64,000 nt of DNA from contig NZ_JAPEPX010000001.1 in NCBI RefSeq assembly GCF_026339935.1, forward strand, positions 124,001 through 188,000. The letters run 5' to 3'. Under the pieces are notes generated by a model, which made no database searches, was not told the origin of the DNA, and saw nothing but the letters and a program-made list of their open reading frames with translations. The stretch comes from Streptomyces sp. NBC_01551 (GTDB lineage Bacteria > Actinomycetota > Actinomycetes > Streptomycetales > Streptomycetaceae). Positions 39,746 to 49,300 of the stretch are shown here, piece after piece. Each line of letters starts with the position of its first letter. Positions within the stretch are counted from its first letter, which is position 1. The translations under genes were made by a program, and so were the position numbers.

Positions 39746-42031
39746 GTGGCTTCGGCCAAGCTGGCCGATGCTGGAGTCATGGGCGCTGATCCTGACGGCA
39801 GCGGCAGCGGCAACGGCGACGGAGGCCACGGCGACGACCGCAGTGGCCTCCCCGTCCTGCGCGCCCTGCGCGGTCCGGGCCCCAAGGCCCTGGCGGCGCG
39901 CCGCGCGGTGCGGACCACCCTCGCCGCGTGCATCGGGTTCTACCTGTGCCTGTACGGGCTGGACCGGTCCACCGCGGCGACGTACGCCCTGTTCGGGGCG
40001 GTGTCGATGGCCACGCTGTCCCACATTCCCGGCACCGGGCGCCAGCGGGCGGCCGTCATGGCGTGGACGCTGCCGGTCGCCTGGGTATTGGTGACCGCCG
40101 GGACGTACCTGGCCGTGCGGACCTGGAGCGCCGTCGTCGGGGTGCTGGTCATCGGCTTCGCCCTGGCCTTCGTCGCGGCGGCCGGGCCGCGCGCGGCGGG
40201 CGCCTCCCCCGGGCTGCAACTCATGTACATCCTGCCGTGCTTCCCGCCGTACGCCCCGGACACGCTGGGCGACCGGCTCGCGGGGGCGACGCTGGGCATC
40301 GGGCTGCTGATCCTGGCCGAGACCTTCGTGCTGCCCGAGCGCCGGGGCACGACGTACGCGCAGCTCGTGGCCCGGGCGTCCGACACCGCGGCCCGCTGCG
40401 CGGCCGAGCTGGGCCGGCCCCCGTACATCCTGTTCGACGCCTCCGCGGAGGCCGTCAAGGCGGCGGGCGAGTCGCTGCGGCCCTCCCTCGTCGCGGAGGC
40501 GGAGCGGCCGGCCGGGCCCGGTCTGCGGGAGCGTGCGCTCGCGCACGGAGGCCTCGCCGCCCGCACCCTGCTCAACCGGCTGGCCTGGCTGGCTCCGCCC
40601 GCCCCGGGACACCTGCCGGGCGAGGACGGGCCGGATCTGCTGGCCGCGGTGGGCCTGGCGGTCACCGAGACCTCGGCCAAGCTGAGCGCCACCGCCCACG
40701 CGTCCGCCCACACGACCGCCCACACGACTGCCCACGCGACCGAGCGCGGAGCCCGCGCCACCGCCCGCGCCGGAGCCGGCACCGAGGCCGCCGACGCCCT
40801 GCGCCGAGCCAGGCGGCAGGCCGCCGCGGCGGATTCGCTCCCGTCGACCGGCCCCGTACTGCGCCGCAGGGCGGCGCTGCTGGAGGTGGCCGACGCCACC
40901 GTGGCCCTGGCGACCGCCGCCGACCTGGCCGTACGGGGGCGCGCGGCGGCGCCCGCCCTGACCGAACCGGGCCGGTTCTGGTACGCCCGGCAGAACGACG
41001 TCCAGCTCTGGTTGCACCGGCTGGCCGGACACGCCGGGCCCCGCTCCGTGTACTTCCAGAACGCCGTCCGGATCAGCCTCGCGCTGGCGGCCGCCCGTAC
41101 GGTGGCGGGGCTGGACTCGCTCCCGCACGGCTTCTGGGCCATGCTGGCCGCCCTCACCCTGACGCGGACCACGGTCGCCCAGACCGGGGCGACCGTGCGC
41201 CAGGCCCTGACCGGCACCGTGCTCGGGGCGCTGGCGGCCGGCGCCGTCCTCGCGTCCGTCGGCGGCGAGACCACCGTCTACGCCGTCGCGCTGCCGATCG
41301 TCATGCTCGTCGCCTTCACCGTCGGGCCGGTCCGGGGGGTGGGCTGGGCCCAGGGCATGTTCACCCTGGTGGTGTCGCTCGTCTTCGCCCAGCTGGCCCC
41401 CGCGACCTGGCGGCTGGCCGAGGTACGGATCCTGGACGTGCTGATCGGCAGCCTGATCGGCGTGGTGTTCGGGCTGCTGGCCTGGCCGCGCGGCGCGCAG
41501 CGGGAGCTGAGCCGGTCGGTCTCCGTCCTGCTGAGCAGCGCGGCGGCGACGGTCGAGGACACCACGGCGTACGTGAGGGCGGGCCGGCCCGCGAAGGCCC
41601 CCGACGACGAGCCGCTGCTGCACGCGCTGACGATGGCGGAGTCGGCCTTCGCGCAGTTCCAGAGCGAGCCTCGCGAGCACGAAGGGCCCGTCACGGACTG
41701 GCAGGTGGTCCTGATGACGGGCCACCACGTGCTGTGGGGGTCGCGCCGGCTGCTCGGCCGCACGGGCCCCGCCTTCGATCCGCAGGCCGACGCCTGGGCG
41801 CACGCGTACGCGACCGGGGTCGCCAACGGCCTGCGGCGGGCGGCCGGAACCCCCGAATCCGCGGCGGCGCCCGACCCGTGTCCCGACCCGGCCGCGCCGA
41901 GGATCGCGCCTCCGCTGTTCTTCGCCACCGCGACCTGGCTGGACGCGCTGACGGCCGACCTGGCCCGGATGGCGGCCGCGGGCAGCGCTCTGCCCGGCCA
42001 TCGCCGCCGGGCGCTGCCGGACGGGGCGTGA
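39746..42031 (+). CDS. FUSC-family (aromatic acid exporter-like) membrane protein
   Basis: About 761 residues from the GTG; an ATG 33 bases later is also possible and neither has a normal ribosome-binding site. The FUSC layout is clear: an N-terminal hydrophobic block (FYLCLYGLDRSTAATYALFG onward, about residues 55-200), a long soluble middle, and a second hydrophobic block (about 430-580; HGFWAMLAALTLTRTTVAQTG, GTVLGALAAGAVLASVGG, RGVGWAQGMFTLVVSLVFAQ). The family exports aromatic acids or fusaric acid, or modifies the envelope. A His/Thr-rich repeat lies in the middle. A perfect palindrome just upstream suggests inducible expression. Confidence 0.88.
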   Translation: MASAKLADAGVMGADPDGSGSGNGDGGHGDDRSGLPVLRALRGPGPKALAARRAVRTTLAACIGFYLCLYGLDRSTAATYALFGAVSMATLSHIPGTGRQRAAVMAWTLPVAWVLVTAGTYLAVRTWSAVVGVLVIGFALAFVAAAGPRAAGASPGLQLMYILPCFPPYAPDTLGDRLAGATLGIGLLILAETFVLPERRGTTYAQLVARASDTAARCAAELGRPPYILFDASAEAVKAAGESLRPSLVAEAERPAGPGLRERALAHGGLAARTLLNRLAWLAPPAPGHLPGEDGPDLLAAVGLAVTETSAKLSATAHASAHTTAHTTAHATERGARATARAGAGTEAADALRRARRQAAAADSLPSTGPVLRRRAALLEVADATVALATAADLAVRGRAAAPALTEPGRFWYARQNDVQLWLHRLAGHAGPRSVYFQNAVRISLALAAARTVAGLDSLPHGFWAMLAALTLTRTTVAQTGATVRQALTGTVLGALAAGAVLASVGGETTVYAVALPIVMLVAFTVGPVRGVGWAQGMFTLVVSLVFAQLAPATWRLAEVRILDVLIGSLIGVVFGLLAWPRGAQRELSRSVSVLLSSAAATVEDTTAYVRAGRPAKAPDDEPLLHALTMAESAFAQFQSEPREHEGPVTDWQVVLMTGHHVLWGSRRLLGRTGPAFDPQADAWAHAYATGVANGLRRAAGTPESAAAPDPCPDPAAPRIAPPLFFATATWLDALTADLARMAAAGSALPGHRRRALPDGA
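40691..40738 (+). repeat. 12-bp tandem repeat inside FUSC gene
   Basis: Four tandem 12-base units of the form ACCGCCCACACG, with few mismatches, encode a run of AHAS/AHTT/AHTT/AHAT tetrapeptides in the soluble middle of the FUSC protein. The repeat keeps the reading frame and probably varies in copy number between strains. Confidence 0.6.
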
Positions 42032-42081
42032 CCTCGGGGAGGGGCGGTCGTTGAACACGGCGGTCAAGCGAAGTGCACAAA

Positions 42082-42112
42082 GAAACCCCGGGCCCTGTGG
42101 GCCCGGGGTTTC
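42082..42112. terminator. Strong bidirectional terminator hairpin
   Basis: Perfect 14-base inverted arms (42082-42095 and 42099-42112) close a 3-base loop; the stem begins GAAACCCCGGGCCC. It lies 50 bp behind the FUSC stop and 76 bp behind the stop of the convergent Gly-rich protein gene, so it can end both transcripts. Three short CGGTCAACG repeats lie between the hairpin and the Gly-rich gene. Confidence 0.85.
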
Positions 42113-42187
42113 GTGCGTGCACGTGTGCCCGCGACCGGGAATTCACCGCCCGGTCAACGGCACCGCCCGGTCAACGACGCTGGCTGG

Positions 42188-43900
42188 TCAACGGCACCGG
42201 CCGGTCCGCGGTCCGATGACGGTGTTGCCGCTCTGGTGCGGAGCCGGTTCGTTGCCCTCGCAGCGCAGCGGACCGGTGATCCGGTTGGCCGACAGCTCGA
42301 CGCCCCCGGTGTTCCCGTCGACGGTCACCGGGCCGGTGAAGGTGTTCCCGGCGCAGTACGAGGACTGCTCCGAGCCGATCAGCGCGTACCCGGTGGTGCG
42401 GGTGACGGAGACCGGACCGGTCAGCTTCGAGCGGCACACGGCGACGGCGAGCGCGCCGTCACCGGAGACGGGGCCGGTGATCGCGGCGTCCGTCACGGCC
42501 AGCGCGCCGCCGGGGCGGACGGTGACCGGCCCCGTCTGGCTGCCGCCGGAGGCGATGCAGAGCGATTCGCCGGAGGCCACGGTGAGGGCTCCGTGCCGGG
42601 GCGTTGTGATGCAGGGCCGGCTGAAGCCGACGGTGACCTCGGCGGGCTCGGCGCTCGCGCTCGCCGCGTGGGTCACGTCCCCGGCGTAGGCGGCGGCCAG
42701 GGCGTGCGTCCCGGGCCGGCGCGCGCCGGTGGTGAAGCGGGCCCGGCCGGCCTCCAGCGGTACGGTCGCCAGCCGGGTGGCCCCGTCCGAGAAGGTGACC
42801 GTACCGCTCGGGGTGCCGGCGGCCGGGTTCGCGGGCGTGACGGTCGCGGTGAAGGTGACGGAGTGTCCGAACAGCGGCGCGGAGGTGTCCGCGGTGAGCG
42901 TGAGCGCCGTCCCGTACCGGAAGGAGACGACCGCCTTGCCGTGGCCCCGGTTGACGCCCGCGAGGAGGGCGGCGTCGGTCAGCGACGGCGCGGCGTACGA
43001 GCTGCCGCCGCCACCGCCCGCCGCGTACAGGTTGTCGGGGTTTCCGCCGCCGGAGCCGCCTCCGCCGCCGAAGTAGCCGCCACCGCCGCCGCCACCGCCG
43101 TTGCCGCCGCGCCCGCCGCTGCCACCGGGGCCGCCGCTGCCCGGGTTGGGCAGGCCGGTGTTGGGGTCGATGTCGCCGCCGGAGATGCCCGGACCGCCGA
43201 TGTTGGAGTTGCGCGGCCCGCCGGCGCCGTGGGCGCTCTGGGTGCCCCCGCCGCCCGCGATGCCGGAGCCTTCCGGTCCGCCGCCCTGGCCGCCGGGTTC
43301 GGCGACGGGGCCGCCGCCGGCGCCGCCGCCCAGCAGGGGGCCGCCGTTGCCGGCTCCGCCTCCGCCGCCCGCCACGAGGATGCGGTCGGCCGCGCCGAAC
43401 TCCCCGACGCGGACGTCGGAACCGCCGCCGCCGGAGCCCCCGCCGCCGTGGGCGCCACCGCCGCCGGAACCGTGGCCGTAGCCGCCGGGGCGGGCGTACT
43501 CGCCGTGCCGGGAGGTGCCGGGGGTTCCGGCGGCGCCGAGGGTGATCTGGAGCCGCTGGCCCGGGCTGACGGCCACGGTCGCGCGGGTCTCACCGCCGAG
43601 GCCGCCGGGGGAGCCGGTGTTCGCGGGGTTCGGGGAGACGAACCCGGCCGCGCTGCCGCCCTCGGCCCCGAACAGGTCGACGGTGATCGCGCTCACCCCG
43701 TCCGGGACGGTGAACGTGTCCGTCCCGGCCGCGGCGTACGTACAGCCGACGGGTGACGCGGCGAAGACCCCGCCCGCACCGCAGGCCGCCGGCGCCGGGG
43801 CGTCGGCGGAGCCCGGCTCGGCGGACGCGGTGAGCGGCGTCAGTACGGCGGCCAGCAGGCCGGCCACCCCGGCGGCGATCGTCGTCTTGGATCTGAACAT
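42188..43900 (-). CDS. Secreted Gly-rich protein with Ig-like domain
   Basis: A 570-residue exported protein. The signal peptide is FRSKTTIAAGVAGLLAAVLT with cleavage near TASA-EP. Residues about 30-320 are a glycine-rich region with repeated GGGG blocks, preceded by a DTFTVPDGVSAITVDLFGAE start typical of Gly-rich extracellular proteins. A Big_3-type Ig-like domain follows (FGHSVTFTATVTPANPAAGT ... SGTVTFSDG). The end has repeated TGPV units and spaced Cys (CITTPRHGALTV ... TGPVTV). It is probably a surface or matrix protein. It lies 54 bp downstream of another secreted-protein gene on the same strand. Confidence 0.8.
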   Translation of the reverse strand: MFRSKTTIAAGVAGLLAAVLTPLTASAEPGSADAPAPAACGAGGVFAASPVGCTYAAAGTDTFTVPDGVSAITVDLFGAEGGSAAGFVSPNPANTGSPGGLGGETRATVAVSPGQRLQITLGAAGTPGTSRHGEYARPGGYGHGSGGGGAHGGGGSGGGGSDVRVGEFGAADRILVAGGGGGAGNGGPLLGGGAGGGPVAEPGGQGGGPEGSGIAGGGGTQSAHGAGGPRNSNIGGPGISGGDIDPNTGLPNPGSGGPGGSGGRGGNGGGGGGGGYFGGGGGSGGGNPDNLYAAGGGGGSSYAAPSLTDAALLAGVNRGHGKAVVSFRYGTALTLTADTSAPLFGHSVTFTATVTPANPAAGTPSGTVTFSDGATRLATVPLEAGRARFTTGARRPGTHALAAAYAGDVTHAASASAEPAEVTVGFSRPCITTPRHGALTVASGESLCIASGGSQTGPVTVRPGGALAVTDAAITGPVSGDGALAVAVCRSKLTGPVSVTRTTGYALIGSEQSSYCAGNTFTGPVTVDGNTGGVELSANRITGPLRCEGNEPAPHQSGNTVIGPRTGRCR

Positions 43901-43954
43901 GCCCTGCCTCTCGAACAAAACAAGCGAATAAAACGGATCGAACGGATCGGACGG

Positions 43955-45034
43955 TCAGACGCCGTCGTTGGCGCACAGCGCCCAGGCGTCGGTGTCGGTA
44001 CCGGGCGAACTCGGCGCCCCGGTGTGGGCGTAGGCCGTCCAGTACGCGGCGGTGGTGGTGCCGTCGCCGACCGGGTTGCCGCCGGAGTCGCTGGGGTAGC
44101 TTCCGTTGAGGTGGTCACCGACGGAGGCCGGGCCGGTGAAGTTCGTGGTCGTCACGTTGCCGGCGCTGACGGCGGCGCCGCCGCTGATCAGCTTGCCGTC
44201 GTTCTCACCGCAGCCGACCGTCGCGGTCTGGCCCGCGGTGCCCGCGGTCGGCCCGCTCACCTCGGTGTTGCGGACCTTGACGGTGACCGCGCCGACGTCG
44301 ATGTTGTTCCCGCTGCAGATGGCGTAGGCGTACGTGGTGTTGCCGCTGTCGCCGCCGCCCCCGTTCCAGCCGACCGCGCTCCAGGAGTCGGGGTTGGTCT
44401 CGCCGTCGGCCGCGGCCTTCTGGCCGAAGGCGTGGCCCGCGTTGTTGAAGGTGGGGAAGCTCGCGATCGGCTTGAGGCTGCCGACGCTGGCCGGGGTGGT
44501 TCGGGCGCCGCCGCCGAGCAGCCGCGTGTTCGCCGGACAGGTGGCGGTGACCAGGCCCACGACTCCGCTTCCGGCGGGCCCGGTCAGCTTGTTCATGACC
44601 ACCTGGGTGTGGTTGACGAGGTTGCTGGTGAAGCACATGGCGTACGGGGTGCTGGAGAACGAGGCGTTGACCGCGCCACCGCTGCCGCCGATGCCCAGCC
44701 AGTGGGTGATGTCGGTGCCGACGACCCCGGTGGAACCGGTGTATTCGGTGGTGCCGTCGGGGCTCGGCGAGGTGCCGTTGACGTGGTTGCCGTTGGAGGT
44801 CATCCCGGTGCCTATGGCCTGGTTGATCCCGCCGCCGGAGATCAGGCCGCTCGCGCAGTCGGCGTGGGTGGAGATCTCGGCGAAGGTGGCGGCGGGGCCG
44901 GCGGTGGCCCCGGGGGTCTTCACCGTCACGCTCACGGTGTTGGCGTACGCGGCGGCTGGCACCAGCAGGGCCAGAACTGCTCCCGGGGCCAGCAGTTTGA
45001 CGGCGACGAGACGTCGCGGGGTTCCCTTGTTCAC
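43955..45034 (-). CDS. Secreted Cys-containing repeat protein
   Basis: A 359-residue exported protein with signal peptide (LLAPGAVLALLVPAAAYA). The mature part has three related units, each with a Cys before a Gly-rich turn: CASGLISGGGINQAIGTG, CPANTRLLGGGARTT and CGENDGKLISGGAAVSAG, separated by Asn/Thr/Gly-rich strands and paired Cys (YAMCFTSN, YAICSGNN, WALCANDG). This suggests a disulphide-stabilised beta repeat on the outside of the cell. Function is unknown. The GTG start has AAGGAG upstream. It and the downstream Gly-rich gene may form an operon. Confidence 0.75.
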   Translation of the reverse strand: MNKGTPRRLVAVKLLAPGAVLALLVPAAAYANTVSVTVKTPGATAGPAATFAEISTHADCASGLISGGGINQAIGTGMTSNGNHVNGTSPSPDGTTEYTGSTGVVGTDITHWLGIGGSGGAVNASFSSTPYAMCFTSNLVNHTQVVMNKLTGPAGSGVVGLVTATCPANTRLLGGGARTTPASVGSLKPIASFPTFNNAGHAFGQKAAADGETNPDSWSAVGWNGGGGDSGNTTYAYAICSGNNIDVGAVTVKVRNTEVSGPTAGTAGQTATVGCGENDGKLISGGAAVSAGNVTTTNFTGPASVGDHLNGSYPSDSGGNPVGDGTTTAAYWTAYAHTGAPSSPGTDTDAWALCANDGV

Positions 45035-45524
45035 GGAGTGCTCCTTCTGATTCCACACGCTGGATCCACAAACGACATGGCCGGGTCGGGTACCGAAGGC
45101 GGGGGTGTTCGGGGTCGGCTCTTCTCCGGCTGGCTACACGGCTGGGTCCCGGGGTGCTGGGCTCGCCATTTCCGTGGCAGATCAAGGTTTCGGATCGGCC
45201 GTCCTCGCGACCCTCACGGGGTGCGCGCATGCGGACTCTAACAGCGATCGAGCCGTGCATCCACTGGCTCGATACGGCAATCAAACTGGCATATGCGATG
45301 TTGACGAGAGGCCGGCCCAGCGCCCGCGCAGCGCTTCCGGTTCGGCTCCGGCACCCGGTTCCGCATCGGCGCGGCCGCTCGCGCCGCCCATCCGGGCGCC
45401 CTGGCGCGGGCGTTGTCAGTGGCGCTGGTTAGTCTCCCCGCATACCGCAGCTCAGGGGCGTTGTCGTCGCCCCGGTGAGGGCTGCGCGCGATCGGATTCG
45501 GGACAGGCGGAGGGGTACGGGCTG
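45035..45524. other. Divergent intergenic region with inverted repeat
   Basis: About 490 bases between the secreted-protein gene and the DUF4132 operon. No convincing gene is seen. It holds a perfect 8-base inverted repeat, ATCGAGCC (45247-45254) and GGCTCGAT (45266-45273), with an 11-base spacer, and nearby A/T-richer sequence (GCATATGCGATGTTGACG) that may form promoters for either direction. Exact promoter assignment is not possible by eye. Confidence 0.45.
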
Positions 45525-46379
45525 ATGGCTTGGCTGGCGGCGGGTGAGGGGTACGAGATCGCCCTCGTGGACGGGCGCGTGGTGGCACGCGGTGCCACGG
45601 GGCGGCAGTTGAAGGCATTGCCCAAGGCACTGCGGGACCACCCCGAGGTGGACCGGCTGCGGCAGCTCGCCGAGTGGCTGGACCGGCACACGGCCGCGTG
45701 CGTCGCGCAGGTGGACGCCTGGATGGTGTCCTCCCTGCCGGTGCCGACGGCGCTGCTCGCCCGGGTGTGGCGGGACGAGGCCTGGCAGGAGGCCCTGCGC
45801 GACATGGCCGTCGTCGGCGACGACCCGGACGAGGTGGGCTTCCTGCGGGACGCCACCGAGTCCGGCGAGCTGAAGGTGGTCAACCTCGACGGCGAGACGG
45901 TACGGCTCTCCCCGCGCACGGTGACGCTGCCGCACCCGGTGCTGCTGCCCGACCTGGACGACGTACGGGACTTCGCGGCCGAACTCGGCATCACCCAGCG
46001 GGTCGAGCAGATCCACCGGGCGACCTGGGAACGCCCGGCGGTGCTCCCGGAGAACACCAACGAGGTACGGGACTACGCGGGCGGCGTGTTCCCCAACCGC
46101 TTCAGCCTCGCGGCGCGGGCCACCGGCCTCGGCTACCGGGTCTCCGGCGGCTACGCCACCTGCCACGTGCGCGACGGCGGCCGCACCACGGAGGCGTCGG
46201 TGTGGATCGGCGAGCCGTACTACGACGACGAGCAGACCACCGGCGGGCTGAGCTGGCACGACGAGGACGGCCGGGCGGTGCGCCTGGTGGAGGTCGGACC
46301 GGTGGCCTGGTCCGAGGGCATGCGGATGGCCGCGGCGCTGTACGCCGGCCGGAAGATCGAAGAGGGCGGGAACGCGTGA
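45525..46379 (+). CDS. DUF4132 domain protein
   Basis: A 284-residue protein made mostly of a DUF4132 domain: MAWLAAGEGYEIALVDGRVV at the start, VVNLDGETVRLSPRTVTLPH and PVLLPDLDDVRDFAAELGI in the middle, and VGPVAWSEGMRMAAALYAGR at the end. In E. coli the DUF4132 protein YehI is encoded beside yehL-yehM-yehP-yehQ. The ATG has GGAGGGG about 10 bases upstream and heads an operon of six genes here. Its stop overlaps the next start (GTGA). Function is unknown. Confidence 0.85.
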   Translation: MAWLAAGEGYEIALVDGRVVARGATGRQLKALPKALRDHPEVDRLRQLAEWLDRHTAACVAQVDAWMVSSLPVPTALLARVWRDEAWQEALRDMAVVGDDPDEVGFLRDATESGELKVVNLDGETVRLSPRTVTLPHPVLLPDLDDVRDFAAELGITQRVEQIHRATWERPAVLPENTNEVRDYAGGVFPNRFSLAARATGLGYRVSGGYATCHVRDGGRTTEASVWIGEPYYDDEQTTGGLSWHDEDGRAVRLVEVGPVAWSEGMRMAAALYAGRKIEEGGNA

Positions 46380-49300
46380 ACACGACCACCGAGAACAAGA
46401 AGGGCCGGGCCGTGAGCGAGGCCGAACTGCTCCTCAAGGCGGGCGCCGTGCTCCCGCCGGGCACCCCGGACGCGGGCGCCCAGGCCGTCGACTTGACGGC
46501 GCGGGCCTACCGCCACCCGGCGCTCGCCGAGGACCGGGTCGTCGTCCGGCTCGCGGCCGCCGAGCTCGGTCCGGCCGAGGACCTCGCCGCCGGGTTCCTG
46601 GGGCTCGTACCCGAGGAGGGCGAGCCGCCCGTGGTGGGCCTCGGGCAGCGCCAGGCCCTCGGGTTCCCCGAGTGGGTGCTGGTGCACCACCCCGAGGACG
46701 GGCACCACGCGCTCGCCATCGTCCCCGAACTCGACCGGGCCGCCCGGCAGGCCAAGACCAAGCCCAAGGCCGCGCTGGACGCGTGCCTGGAGATGGCCGG
46801 CCGGCTCGCCGCCGCCGTCCCGCACTTCCTTCCCGTCTTCTACGAGCAGGCCGCGCGGGTCTTCCTGGCCGTCGAGAACACCACGTACGCCGGGCAGCTG
46901 TTCAGCCGTGCCCGCAAGGCCGAGGCGCAGCACGGGCTGACCGTCGACGAGGAGCGCCTGGACGCGGCCTTCCTGGAGTTCGCGCTGGCCGGAGCACTGC
47001 CGGTGAAGGTGCTCACCGGGTACGGCAAGGAGCTGGCGGTGCGGGTCTCCCCCGCCGAGGCCTTCGAGCGGTTCCGCCGGCTGTGCGTACGCCGCACCGC
47101 GGGCGGCCTGGCGCCGTCCGCGCAGGTCGCCGTCGAGCTGCGCCGCCTGGCCAAGGCCGCGGGGCTGACCGGCACCGAGCCCGAGCAGGAGTACCTCGCC
47201 GAGCTGCTGCCGCTGCCCGCCACGCTGCGCGCCGCGTACGGCTGGTGGACGGCGCACCGCGGCGCGCTGATCGCCCTCGCCCGCCGGGTCCCCGCCGTAC
47301 GGGGGACCCTGCTCGGGCTGACCCTGCCGGGCGGCGGGGACGGCGACCTCACCGGCCTGTGGCTGGACGTCCTGGAGGAGTCCGGCGCGACCGCGGGGCT
47401 GACCGGGGAGCAGGTGCCCGCCGAGGAGCGCTCCCCCGACGGCACCGCGGGCTGGCTGGAGCGCTTCCACAAGGCCCGCCACACCGGCTGGGGGCAGCGC
47501 CCCACCCCACCGTTCCTGCTCGACATCGTCGAGCGCAGCGCGGCGCGGCTGCGCGCCGAACTGGCCCGGCCCGGCCGGGAGGACGGCCTGCGGGTGACCG
47601 TGCAGGACGTCGACCTGGTGGACCTGCTCCTCTCGCTGGAGATCCCGGTCGCCGCTCCCGACCCCAAGGGCAACGCCCAGCTGAACCTGAGCGACTGGGC
47701 CCGCGCCGAGCAGCGCCGCGATCTGGTCGCCCTCGGCGCCGACGAGCGGTTCCACCCCGCCTTCCGCGCGGCCCTGAACGGCCTGAGCGACGCCGGCGAG
47801 GACATCGTCCGCCGCGTCGCCGCAGCGCCCGGCGGGCGTCCGCTGCTGACGGAGTGGGTGCGCGAGGTCGCCCGCTCGTCGAAGGCCGCCGGGCTGCCCG
47901 GGGTGCCCGACGCGATCCGGCGGCTCACCTGGCTGCCGTACGAGGCGCTGGAGCTCGCCCCGGAGGAGGTCGCCGCGGCAGCCGCCACCGACCTCGGGGA
48001 GACCCTCGCGCGCACCCTGCGCGCCGGCCTCCTGGAGGAACTGACGTGGCCCGCCTGGGAGAGCGCGGTCGCCGAGATGCGGCCCGGCCAGGGAAGGCAG
48101 GACCTGACCGTCGTGGAGGCCTGGCCGTACCTGATCGTCGCCAACCAGACCCAGGTCCGTGTCCTCGACGCCGACGGGGCCGTCCTCACGCACGACCTGC
48201 GCGCCCCGAGCGGCAACTCGTACCAGTACGGCTTCCACTACGTCGACGGGGCCCTGCTCGTCTTCTGGTCGTCCTGGAGCACCAACACGACGGAGGGCTA
48301 CTGGCACACCGCGCCCGACGCCGTCTTCACCCTGGACACGAACGGGCAGCGGCACTGGCAGCTGCGTTCCGATTCCACCACCCTGCCGCTGCCGGGCGGC
48401 GGGCGGGCCACCGGCGCCGGCGTCCTGCACGCGGGTGACACCGCGCTGCCCGCCGAGCGGGAGATGCTGTCCGACGGCACCTCGTACTGGGTGTGGGAGG
48501 GATGGGACCGCAACCGCGCCGAGACCCCCGAGCCGGGCTGGCGCGAGTACGACCCCACCGCCCCCGCCGGCGCCTCCCACGGCCGCCGGTCGCTGCCTGG
48601 CGTCCTGTCCGACGCGCTGCGCGGGCACCCCGAGGGCGCCAAGCTGTCCTTGGCCTCCTGCCGGCTGCGGCCCGCTCCCACCGTCGAGGGTTCGGTGCTC
48701 GGCGCGCCCGTGGACGGCCTGCTCGGCTGGCGGCCCGTGCACGTGCGCGGCCGGGGCTGGCACGCCTGCGACCTCGCGGGGCGCACCGTCACCGCGCCCG
48801 AGGGCCACGACATGCCCCTCGCCGCCCTGGTGTTCCCCGGCGACGAGCGTCCACGCGCCCTCAGCGCGCGCTGGCGCCAGGTCAGCCTGGCCGACCCCGA
48901 CGGGGTGGTCACGCTCCAGTCGCGCGACGGCCACCGGGCCGCCGGGTACGCCACCGGCAGCGTCGACCTGCCGCCGCTCGACCACTGGTACGCGCTGCGC
49001 CCGCGCGACCCCGAGTCCTCGGCGGCGCTGCGCGCGGCCGACCGGGAGACCGTCGGCGCGCTGCTCAAGGCCGCGGTCGAGGTCCGAAAGGCCGAGGAAC
49101 TGCCGGACCTGGTGAGCGCCGCGCTGCCGGGCGTCACGGACCCGAAGATGATCGGCGGCGTCGTCGAGGCACTGCGGTTCGCGGTCACCCAGCAGAAGTC
49201 CCTGGACCGGGTCGCCGCCCGGCTGCACCCCGAGACCGGGGCGGTCGCCGAGACCGTGCGGGGGCCCGTCGACCGGCTGATCGGCGATGCCCTCAACGGC

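Noticed and set aside
39737..42067. Long minus-strand open frame opposite the FUSC gene
   Set aside because: Low-complexity Arg/Gly/Gln sequence without domains, while the plus strand encodes a clear FUSC protein.
43000..43480. Tandem GGC/GCC-rich blocks that resemble a DNA repeat array
   Set aside because: They are codons of the Gly-rich protein, irregular in length, and need no separate repeat feature.
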